A stretch of 64,000 bases of DNA, taken from Betaproteobacteria bacterium (GTDB taxonomy: Bacteria > Pseudomonadota > Gammaproteobacteria > Burkholderiales > Rhodocyclaceae). The notes beneath the pieces are model-generated. The model did no database searches and was not told where the DNA came from. It saw nothing but the letters and a program-made list of their open reading frames with translations. The position numbers were made by a program, and so were the translations under genes. This document shows positions 49,745-64,000 of the stretch, piece after piece; the first letter of the stretch is position 1, and each line of letters opens with the position of its first letter. The stretch is taken from contig WRIU01000002.1 of the NCBI GenBank assembly GCA_009782565.1, positions 218,470 through 282,469 on the forward strand, in the 5' to 3' direction.

Positions 49745-51169
49745 ATGTCCAAAGAATTCGACATCCTCGTCATTGGCGGTGGCCCTGGCGGTTACGTGGC
49801 CGCCATCCGCGCCGCGCAACTCGGCTTCACGGTCGCTTGCTGCGAGTCCAACCCTTATGCCGATCCCAAGGGCGAACCGAGGCTGGGTGGCACTTGCCTC
49901 AATGTCGGCTGTATCCCCTCCAAGGCGCTGCTCCACACTTCGCATCTGTATGAAGAAGCCGCCCATGCCTTCGCGGGGCAGGGCATCGAAATCGGTGCCC
50001 CAAAAATCAACGTCTCGAAGATGCTTGCCCGCAAAAACGGCATCGTTGAGCAACTCACCGGCGGCATCAAGGGGCTTTTCAAGAAAAACAAAGTCACTTT
50101 CCTGTCCGGCCATGGCGCGTTTGCCGGTAAATCAACGAATGGCTGGAAACTGAAGGTTGGCAAGGAAGAAGTTGAAGCGAAACAGGTCATCGTGGCGACC
50201 GGCTCCAGACCGCGTCATCTGCCTAACCTGTCCGTCGACAATAAGCTCGTCTGCGACAACGTCGGCGCGCTCGACATAGATGCCGTTCCAAAGAAACTCG
50301 CCGTTATCGGCGCGGGCATCATCGGACTCGAAATGGGTTCCGTCTGGCGACGTCTGGGCGCGGAAGTCACCATTCTCGAAGCCCTGCCCGAATTTCTCCC
50401 CATTGCCGATGTCGATGTTGCCAAGGAAGCCCTGAAAATTTTCACCAAACAGGGTCTTGTCATCTACACCGGCGTCAAGATCGGCGAAGTCAAGACGGGC
50501 AAGAAAAACGTCACCGTCGCCTATACCGACAAGGACGGCAAAGCCGCGCAACTCGAAGCCGACCGCCTCATCGTCTCCATAGGCCGCATTCCCAACACCG
50601 AAGGGCTGAACGCGGGCGCGGTGGGCCTCAATCTCAACGAGCGTGGCCAGATCGAGGTCGATGCTCACTGCAAGACCAATCTTCCCGGCGTCTGGGCCAT
50701 TGGCGACGTCGTGCGCGGTCCCATGCTTGCCCACAAGGCGATGGAAGAGGGCGTACAGGTGGCAGAACTCATTGCCGGACAAGCGGGGCATACCAATCTG
50801 GATGCCATTCCCGCCGTTATCTACACGACACCGGAAATCGCCTGGGTCGGCAAGACGGAGCAGCAACTCAAGGCCGAAGGCGTTGCCTACAAGGCGGGCA
50901 AGATACCCTTCCTCGCCAATGGCCGCGCGCTCGGCATCGGTGCGCCGGAAGGGTTCGTCAAAATGCTGGCCGATGCCAAAACGGATCGTATCCTGGGAGT
51001 CCACATCATCGGCGCGGGCGCTTCCGACCTCATCAGCGAGGCTACCGTCGCGCTGGAATTTGCCGGGGCTTCGGAAGACCTCGCCCGGATTTGTCACGCC
51101 CATCCGACCCTCTCGGAAGTCCTCCACGAAGCGGCGCTCGCTTGCGACAAACGGGCGCTGCACTTTTGA
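49745..51169 (+). CDS. lpd: Dihydrolipoamide dehydrogenase (E3)
   Basis: Flavoprotein that reoxidises lipoamide of the 2-oxoglutarate dehydrogenase complex with NAD. The ATG at 49745 ([20 protein letters not shown]) follows TTGAGGAG. 474 aa. FAD-binding [11 protein letters not shown], redox-active disulfide [19 protein letters not shown]-binding [16 protein letters not shown], and the C-terminal interface [15 protein letters not shown] with the catalytic His-Glu. Separated from sucB by the toxin/immunity island, so it may rely on a separate promoter. Confidence 0.98.
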   Translation: MSKEFDILVIGGGPGGYVAAIRAAQLGFTVACCESNPYADPKGEPRLGGTCLNVGCIPSKALLHTSHLYEEAAHAFAGQGIEIGAPKINVSKMLARKNGIVEQLTGGIKGLFKKNKVTFLSGHGAFAGKSTNGWKLKVGKEEVEAKQVIVATGSRPRHLPNLSVDNKLVCDNVGALDIDAVPKKLAVIGAGIIGLEMGSVWRRLGAEVTILEALPEFLPIADVDVAKEALKIFTKQGLVIYTGVKIGEVKTGKKNVTVAYTDKDGKAAQLEADRLIVSIGRIPNTEGLNAGAVGLNLNERGQIEVDAHCKTNLPGVWAIGDVVRGPMLAHKAMEEGVQVAELIAGQAGHTNLDAIPAVIYTTPEIAWVGKTEQQLKAEGVAYKAGKIPFLANGRALGIGAPEGFVKMLADAKTDRILGVHIIGAGASDLISEATVALEFAGASEDLARICHAHPTLSEVLHEAALACDKRALHF

Positions 51170-51184
51170 GCAGGAGGTGTTTTT

Positions 51185-51655
51185 ATGAAACTTGAAGGAA
51201 CACTGCTGGTTGTAAAGGATATCAACGCGTCTCGCCGCTTTTATCAGGATGTACTGTCCAGGAAGGTGGTACTGGATTTAGGCGTATACGTCGTTTTTGA
51301 GGAAGGCCTGTACCTTTTGACCGAAGGGCAATGGATAGAATTTCTTGACAGCAAGTCAGTTCCGTTCAACTACGGCAATAATGTCTGCCAGCTTGGTTTT
51401 GAAGATGGCGACATCGACGCCTTCATGGCGCACTTCCGGAAATTTCCGGACATAAAAGTGCTGACACCGCTCAAGGAATACGCCTGGGGGCAACGGTCTA
51501 TCCGTTTCTACGATCCGGACGGGCATGTCATTGAGGTGGGTGAAAGCATGACGGTGGTGGTAAAGCGCTTCCTGCGCTCCGGCTTGTCGGTTGAGGAAAC
51601 TATGCAAAAGACCATGTTTCCGCGTGAATTCGTGGAAATGTGTGCAAAAGAATGA
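51185..51655 (+). CDS. VOC-superfamily (glyoxalase/dioxygenase fold) protein
   Basis: A 156-aa protein with paired beta-alpha-beta-beta-beta units: N-terminal LLVVKDINASRRFYQDVLSRKVVLD and C-terminal RSIRFYDPDGHVIEVGESM, the typical VOC metal-site half. The superfamily includes glyoxalase I, antibiotic-binding proteins and dioxygenases; the substrate is unknown. It begins 16 bases after lpd with CAGGAGG and could be co-transcribed with it. Confidence 0.75.
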   Translation: MKLEGTLLVVKDINASRRFYQDVLSRKVVLDLGVYVVFEEGLYLLTEGQWIEFLDSKSVPFNYGNNVCQLGFEDGDIDAFMAHFRKFPDIKVLTPLKEYAWGQRSIRFYDPDGHVIEVGESMTVVVKRFLRSGLSVEETMQKTMFPREFVEMCAKE

Positions 51656-51691
51656 GAGCGTTATAGCCCGTACATTTTTCAAGCAAATGAA

Positions 51692-51722
51692 AATGCCCTT
51701 CCGCTTGTCGGGGAAGGGCATT
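51692..51722 (-). terminator. Terminator of rpoBC, shared with the convergent lpd unit
   Basis: AATGCCCTTCC...GGAAGGGCATT is a perfect 11-bp stem with a 9-base loop. On the reverse strand it is followed by TTCATTTGC, giving a T-rich tail; the forward side has none. It lies 131 bases beyond the rpoC stop and 37 beyond the VOC gene stop. Confidence 0.6.
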
Positions 51723-51852
51723 GGGGCGTACAAAGTTTCCAGCCTTCCGGCTGGGGACTGAAGCTCGGTCTGTGTTCAGGCACCGTGGCGGCAATGAAAC
51801 CGTTCCGCAGGGATTGCGGATCGGAGACATGCCGCCTCGTTGCCTTACCGCA

Positions 51853-56091
<4,239 letters not shown>

Positions 56092-56134
56092 GTATTCACT
56101 CCATCCTAGGAGACGCGTTGCGCGATGTCGTCGA

Positions 56135-60283
<4,149 letters not shown>

Positions 60284-60366
60284 GGATACTCCGGGCTAGA
60301 GGTGTTACGTCAGGAAAACAATGCTGCCTTGTTCCGGCTTCAGCGCGCCTTCGGCAAGGCACGAAA

Positions 60367-60395
60367 GGGCTGGTGCCCGCAATGAGCGCCAGCCC
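60367..60395 (-). terminator. Candidate attenuator hairpin between rplL and rpoB
   Basis: On the reverse strand GGGCTGG and CCAGCCC form a perfect 7-bp stem with a 15-base loop, followed by TTTCG. The location matches the partial terminator known between rplL and rpoB in enterobacteria, which lowers rpoBC relative to ribosomal proteins. A short T-tract implies incomplete termination. Confidence 0.4.
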
Positions 60396-60411
60396 CGTCC
60401 AAAGGCGGGAA

Positions 60412-60789
60412 TTACTTGATCTCGACCTTGGCGCCCGCTTCTTCGAGTTGCTTCTTCAACGCCTCGGCTTCGGCCTTGGGCAGAGCCTCTTTCACCGTCT
60501 TCGGCGCGCTGTCGACGAGGTCCTTGGCTTCCTTCAGGCCCAGGCCCGTGGCTGCGCGCACGACCTTGATGACCTCGACTTTCTTTTCGCCGATACCGGC
60601 GAGAATCACGTCGAATTCAGTCTTTTCCTCGACCTCAGGCGCAGCGCCGCCGCCCGCGCCCGGCCCGGCCACAGCCATCGCCGCAGCGGAAACGCCAAAT
60701 TTTTCTTCAAACGCCTTGACCAAGTCGTTCAGTTCCATGACCGTCATCGAGCCAACGGCTTCGAGGATGTCTTCTTTGCTGATTGCCAT
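60412..60789 (-). CDS. rplL: 50S ribosomal protein L7/L12
   Basis: Stalk protein that recruits translation GTPases. 125 aa: N-terminal dimerisation domain ([36 protein letters not shown] in outline), Ala/Gly-rich hinge ([13 protein letters not shown]), and C-terminal GTPase-binding domain ([20 protein letters not shown]). 48 bases after rplJ. Confidence 0.99.
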   Translation of the reverse strand: MAISKEDILEAVGSMTVMELNDLVKAFEEKFGVSAAAMAVAGPGAGGGAAPEVEEKTEFDVILAGIGEKKVEVIKVVRAATGLGLKEAKDLVDSAPKTVKEALPKAEAEALKKQLEEAGAKVEIK

Positions 60790-60837
60790 TTCAAATCACT
60801 CCACAATCGAATGTGTTTGGAAAACCATAAAGGATGT

Positions 60838-61341
60838 TCAGGCTGCCGCGCCCGCTTCTTCGCGCTGTTTGGCCAGCGCGGCAAGCACCACGGCAAAACC
60901 GGAAACCGGCGCCTGCATGACGCCCAAGAGCCTTGCAAGCAGTTCTTCGCGCCCCGGAATCGAGGCCAGCGCCTGGACGCCTGCCTTGTCGAGCACCTTG
61001 CCGGCGTATGCGCCTGCGCGCATCACCAGTTTGTCGTTGCCCTTGGCAAAGTCGTTGAGCACCTTGGCTGCCGCCACCGGATCCTCCGAAATGCCATAGA
61101 TCAGCGGCCCGGTCAGTTGGGCAGCCAGATCGGCAAACGGGGTATCGGCCAGCGCGCGGCGAACCAGGGTGTTCTTGAGCACACGCAGGTATACGCCAGA
61201 CGCGCGGGCCTTGGCGCGCAACACGGTGAGATCGCCCACCGCGATGCCGCGATACTCGGCCACCGCGATCGTCTGGGCATTGGCCACCTGTGCCGACACC
61301 TCAGCCACTACGGCTTTCTTGTTTTCAAGATCGAGACCCAC
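60838..61341 (-). CDS. rplJ: 50S ribosomal protein L10
   Basis: Base of the ribosomal stalk; it binds 23S rRNA and L7/L12 dimers. 167 aa starting with GTG ([23 protein letters not shown]) after a strong AGGAGGAAAG. The C-terminal helix that binds L12 ([15 protein letters not shown]) is present. In related bacteria L10-L12 represses its own mRNA via the leader upstream. Confidence 0.98.
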   Translation of the reverse strand: MGLDLENKKAVVAEVSAQVANAQTIAVAEYRGIAVGDLTVLRAKARASGVYLRVLKNTLVRRALADTPFADLAAQLTGPLIYGISEDPVAAAKVLNDFAKGNDKLVMRAGAYAGKVLDKAGVQALASIPGREELLARLLGVMQAPVSGFAVVLAALAKQREEAGAAA

Positions 61342-61579
61342 GGGTCTTTCCTCCTATCGAAGTCCACACACGGAGAACTTTGACGCTCTCCGCCCCCACG
61401 GCGACCTGGATCAGGAGCACAGCCAAATAGCCTGAATCCTGTTCTGGGTTCACCGTCTGCGTAGGCCGCAAACTTCACGATTAAACGGCTTGTCCGATCA
61501 AACAAACAGCCGTACCTACGGTCTTTGACGATCCGCCCGGCCAATACCAGCGCCGGACGGCCCAAAGTCCTTTGTTTCC
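61342..61579 (-). promoter_or_regulatory. rplJ leader region
   Basis: A 238-base untranslated stretch between rplA and rplJ. By position it corresponds to the L10 autoregulatory leader and rplJ promoter region of other proteobacteria. I did not resolve a specific L10-binding kink-turn; the only clear element is the Shine-Dalgarno sequence before the GTG. Confidence 0.35.
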
Positions 61580-62275
61580 TCAACTCGCCACACCGGCGGT
61601 ATCGACCCTCACGCCCACGCCCATCGTGCTGGAGAGCGCGACGCGGCGCAGGTAAACGCCCTTGGCCGCAGCCGGGCGAGCCTTGACCAGCGCGTCGATG
61701 AAAGCCCTGAGATTTTGTTCCAACGCATCGACGCCGAACGAGGCGCGGCCAATCGTGGCATGCACCAGCCCCGTCTTGTCGGTGCGGTACTGAACCTGGC
61801 CGGCCTTGGCATTCTTTACTGCGGTAGCGACATCCGCCGTCACAGTGCCGACCTTGGGGTTCGGCATCAGGCCGCGCGGTCCGAGAACCTGACCAAGCTG
61901 GCCGACGACGCGCATCGCGTCCGGCGTGGCGATTACCCGGTCGAAGTCGATCTTGCCGCCTTTTACCTCAGCGGCGAGTTCCTCGAACCCGACGATGTCC
62001 GCGCCCGCCGCGCGGGCGGCATCGGCCTTTTCGCCCTGGGCGAATACGGCCACCCTGACCGTCTTGCCCGTGCCTGCCGGCAGCACGACGGAACCGCGCA
62101 CCACCTGATCGGACTTGCGCGCGTCGACACCGAGATTGACCGCGACATCGATGGATTCATCGAATTTCGCCGTCGCGCATTCCTTGACCAGCACCAGCGC
62201 GTCAGCCACCGGGTAGGTTTTGCTGTGGTCGACTTTCGCGCGCTGCGCCTGTATACGTTTGGAAAGTTTCGCCAT
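61580..62275 (-). CDS. rplA: 50S ribosomal protein L1
   Basis: L1 stalk protein and translational repressor of the rplKA mRNA. 231 aa from the ATG at 62275 ([16 protein letters not shown]); the GTG at 62281 in the track would overlap rplK. The signature [22 protein letters not shown] is intact. 2 bases after rplK. Confidence 0.98.
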   Translation of the reverse strand: MAKLSKRIQAQRAKVDHSKTYPVADALVLVKECATAKFDESIDVAVNLGVDARKSDQVVRGSVVLPAGTGKTVRVAVFAQGEKADAARAAGADIVGFEELAAEVKGGKIDFDRVIATPDAMRVVGQLGQVLGPRGLMPNPKVGTVTADVATAVKNAKAGQVQYRTDKTGLVHATIGRASFGVDALEQNLRAFIDALVKARPAAAKGVYLRRVALSSTMGVGVRVDTAGVAS

Positions 62276-62277
62276 GA

Positions 62278-62709
62278 TCACAGCCCCTCCACAGTGATGC
62301 CCATGCTGCGGGCGGAGCCAGCGATGGTACGCACTGCCGCGTCCATATCAGCCGCTGTGAGATCGGGCTGCTTGGCTTTTGCAATTTCCTCTGCCTGGGC
62401 GCGGGTGATCTTGCCCACCTTGTCGGTATGGGGCCTGGGCGAACCCTTGTCAATTTTCGCGGCCTTCTTGATGAGAACCGTCGCGGGCGGCGTTTTCATC
62501 ACGAAGGTGAAGCTCTTGTCCGCGAACGCGGTAATCACCACGGGAATCGGCAGCCCTAGTTCCATGCTCTGGGTCTTGGCGTTGAACGCCTTGCAGAATT
62601 CCATGATGTTCAGGCCACGCTGGCCGAGCGCCGGGCCTATAGGGGGGCTTGGGTTGGCCTTGCCGGCCGGAACCTGCAATTTGATATAACCAATAATCTT
62701 CTTCGCCAT
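62278..62709 (-). CDS. rplK: 50S ribosomal protein L11
   Basis: Binds the GTPase-associated centre of 23S rRNA; needed for RelA activation. 143 aa. N-terminal [28 protein letters not shown] with the hinge prolines; C-terminal signature region ending [10 protein letters not shown]. The 119-base gap upstream to nusG holds a 7-bp hairpin (GACAGGC/GCCTGTC, 62800-62819) and the likely L1 target region. Confidence 0.98.
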   Translation of the reverse strand: MAKKIIGYIKLQVPAGKANPSPPIGPALGQRGLNIMEFCKAFNAKTQSMELGLPIPVVITAFADKSFTFVMKTPPATVLIKKAAKIDKGSPRPHTDKVGKITRAQAEEIAKAKQPDLTAADMDAAVRTIAGSARSMGITVEGL

Positions 62710-62828
62710 GACGGCTTTTCTCCTAGATGAGTGCTAACGCACAGGTTGCCCTGCGCTCCTCGTTACAACCGCCGCCCCGTCGGGTACGGAGCGGTTTTTG
62801 ACAGGCATTTTTGCCTGTCGTTCCATGC

Positions 62829-63362
62829 TCAGGACTTTTCGACCTGAGCAAAATCCAGTTCCACCGGGGTCGCCCGACCAAAAATGGTCACGGACACCCG
62901 CAGTTTGCTTTTCTCGTAATTGACCTGTTCGACCGCGCCATGAAAATCGGTAAACGCGCCTTCCTTGATCCGCACGACTTCGCCATTCTCGAACAGCACC
63001 TTGGGACGCGGCTTCTCCACACCCTCCTGCATTTGCAGCAGTATCTTGTCGACATCCTTCTGCGGGATGGGCATCGGCTTGTTCGCTGTGCCGCCGACAA
63101 AGCCCGTTACTTTGGACGTGGATTTCACCAAATACCAGGACTCATCGTTCATTTCCATCTCGATGAGCACGTAACCCGGAAAAAATTTACGCTCGGAGAC
63201 GTTTTTCTGGCCGCCCTTCATCTCGACTACTTCTTCCACCGGAACCAGTATCTGCCCGAAGAACTCTTCCATCCCGGTGCGCGTGATCCGCTCAATCAGC
63301 GAACGGCGCACGGATTTCTCGAACCCAGAGTAAACGTGAACGACATACCAGCGTTTTATCAT
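62829..63362 (-). CDS. nusG: Transcription antitermination/elongation factor NusG
   Basis: Binds RNA polymerase and couples it to Rho or to ribosomal S10. 177 aa from the ATG at 63362 ([18 protein letters not shown]); the track's longer start reads through the secE end. NGN domain with [23 protein letters not shown]-terminal KOW domain ([21 protein letters not shown]). 2 bases after secE. Confidence 0.98.
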   Translation of the reverse strand: MIKRWYVVHVYSGFEKSVRRSLIERITRTGMEEFFGQILVPVEEVVEMKGGQKNVSERKFFPGYVLIEMEMNDESWYLVKSTSKVTGFVGGTANKPMPIPQKDVDKILLQMQEGVEKPRPKVLFENGEVVRIKEGAFTDFHGAVEQVNYEKSKLRVSVTIFGRATPVELDFAQVEKS

Positions 63363-63364
63363 GA

Positions 63365-63715
63365 TTACTTTTTCCACCCTAGGATGAGGTCGTACACCAC
63401 CCACTCCAGGCTCTTGTCGGTCAACCAGAGGAAAATCGCCATGATCACGACGAACACGAACACGATGCCCGTCATCTGCATCGTTTCCTTGCGCGTAGGC
63501 CAAACTACTTTCCTGGTTTCAATGACCGCATCCTTGACGAATACGGCAAAACGCTTCCCTGGTTCGGTAAACCACGCCACCACGCCGCCAGCGGCCAGAC
63601 CGGCCATGACACTGAGTACGCGCAGCACCTGCGGTTGCCCGCTCAACACGTAAAAACCAGTCACGCCGGCAATGATCAAAACAACCGCCAGCCCGAATTT
63701 TAATTTGTCGGCCAT
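63365..63715 (-). CDS. secE: Preprotein translocase subunit SecE
   Basis: Essential component of the SecYEG channel. 116 aa from the ATG at 63715 ([15 protein letters not shown]), the three-helix form found in many proteobacteria. The conserved cytoplasmic amphipathic segment is [22 protein letters not shown], followed by the last membrane helix. The track start at 63769 lies within the tRNA. 24 bases after tRNA-Trp. Confidence 0.97.
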   Translation of the reverse strand: MADKLKFGLAVVLIIAGVTGFYVLSGQPQVLRVLSVMAGLAAGGVVAWFTEPGKRFAVFVKDAVIETRKVVWPTRKETMQMTGIVFVFVVIMAIFLWLTDKSLEWVVYDLILGWKK

Positions 63716-63739
63716 CGAGGCAAAGATTTCCGGATAAGT

Positions 63740-63815
63740 TGGCAGGGGCAGAGGGAATCGAACCCCCAACCTTCGGTTTTGGAGACCGACGCTCTGCCAG
63801 TTGAGCTATACCCCT
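63740..63815 (-). tRNA. tRNA-Trp (anticodon CCA)
   Basis: Reverse-strand cloverleaf: acceptor AGGGGTA/TGCCCCT, D-arm GCTC...GAGC, anticodon loop CTCCAAA (anticodon CCA) on stem TCGGT/ACCGA, T-loop TTCGATT, discriminator G and an encoded CCA. 76 nt. The tuf-trnW-secE-nusG order is the standard proteobacterial layout. Confidence 0.97.
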
Positions 63816-63878
63816 GCGACAGAGACTACAAAGCGCACCCTCGCGGGCGCGCTCCCAAATCGACCAATCAGCGGGCGG

Positions 63879-64000
63879 TTACTCGATAACCTTAGCGACG
63901 ACCCCGGCGCCGACCGTTCGGCCCCCCTCGCGGATGGCGAAGCGCAAGCCCTCCTCCATCGCGATCGGGCAGATCAGCTTCACCGTGATCGACACATTGT
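63879..64000 (-). CDS. tuf: Elongation factor Tu, C-terminal fragment (cut by window edge)
   Basis: The last 39 codons plus stop are present: [20 protein letters not shown], then [19 protein letters not shown], the end of domain III of EF-Tu, which delivers aminoacyl-tRNA to the ribosome. The rest lies beyond base 64000. A Cys occurs in KLICPIA where Ala or Asn is usual. The gap to tRNA-Trp is 63 bases with only a weak GC dyad. Confidence 0.95.
   Translation of the reverse strand, partial: NVSITVKLICPIAMEEGLRFAIREGGRTVGAGVVAKVIE

Noticed and set aside
62800-62819. 7-bp hairpin between nusG and rplK considered as a terminator
   Set aside because: On the transcribed strand it is followed by A-rich rather than T-rich sequence, and the genes are normally co-transcribed.

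Overview
The window is a gene-dense, moderately GC-rich chromosomal segment of a betaproteobacterium. The evidence is gene order: asd-fimV-truA-trpFBA-accD-folC-dedD-cvpA-purF, ponA divergent from pilMNOPQ-aroKB-dgt, mdh/gntR-sdhCDABE-gltA-odhAB-lpd, and tuf-trnW-secE-nusG-rplKAJL-rpoBC. A Rhodocyclales-like organism fits best, but the genus cannot be fixed from the window. I see no insertion sequence, prophage, CRISPR array or rRNA.

Layout. 1-2.8 kb: end of murI, aroC, and an outer-membrane barrel protein. 2.9-7.5 kb: leuC, an entericidin-like micro-lipoprotein missing from the ORF track, leuD, leuB and asd. 7.7-19.9 kb: fimV, a small EcfT-like membrane protein, truA, and a tightly overlapped biosynthetic run (trpFBA, accD, folC, SPOR protein, cvpA, purF). 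19.9-25.9 kb: a 0.5 kb intergenic region holding a CRP-type palindrome, an orphan membrane protein, glnA, a DUF4124 protein, an AT-rich reverse-strand rquA (rhodoquinone synthesis), ubiA and pyrF. 25.9-36.7 kb: PBP1A, the type IV pilus alignment/secretin operon, aroK, aroB, dgt and tRNA-Arg(ACG). 36.8-51.7 kb: a TCA-cycle block (mdh, GntR regulator, sdhCDABE, gltA, odhA/odhB, lpd), with a two-gene AT-rich island lodged between odhB and lpd. 51.7-64 kb, reverse strand: rpoC, rpoB, rplL, rplJ, rplA, rplK, nusG, secE, tRNA-Trp and the end of tuf.

The most notable items are these. (a) The island between odhB and lpd encodes a Tae4-family peptidoglycan amidase effector of type VI secretion, preceded by a secreted Rap1a/Tai-like immunity protein that carries two tandem copies of the immunity domain. 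(b) rquA is present beside ubiA in a window that also encodes succinate dehydrogenase; this predicts a rhodoquinone-dependent fumarate-reducing mode. (c) A 16-bp AT-rich element is tandemly repeated in the mdh/gntR intergenic region, and its core recurs upstream of odhA. It is a candidate operator for the GntR regulator and would link both ends of the TCA block.

How the genes work together. The TCA block makes and oxidises C4/C5 acids. SDH connects to a quinone pool made by UbiA and possibly modified by RquA. GlnA drains 2-oxoglutarate-derived glutamate. The leu, trp, aro, pur and pyr genes are biosynthetic housekeeping. FimV, PilMNOPQ, PBP1A and the SPOR protein build the envelope and pilus machinery. 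All assignments come from reading motifs and gene order; no database search was run.
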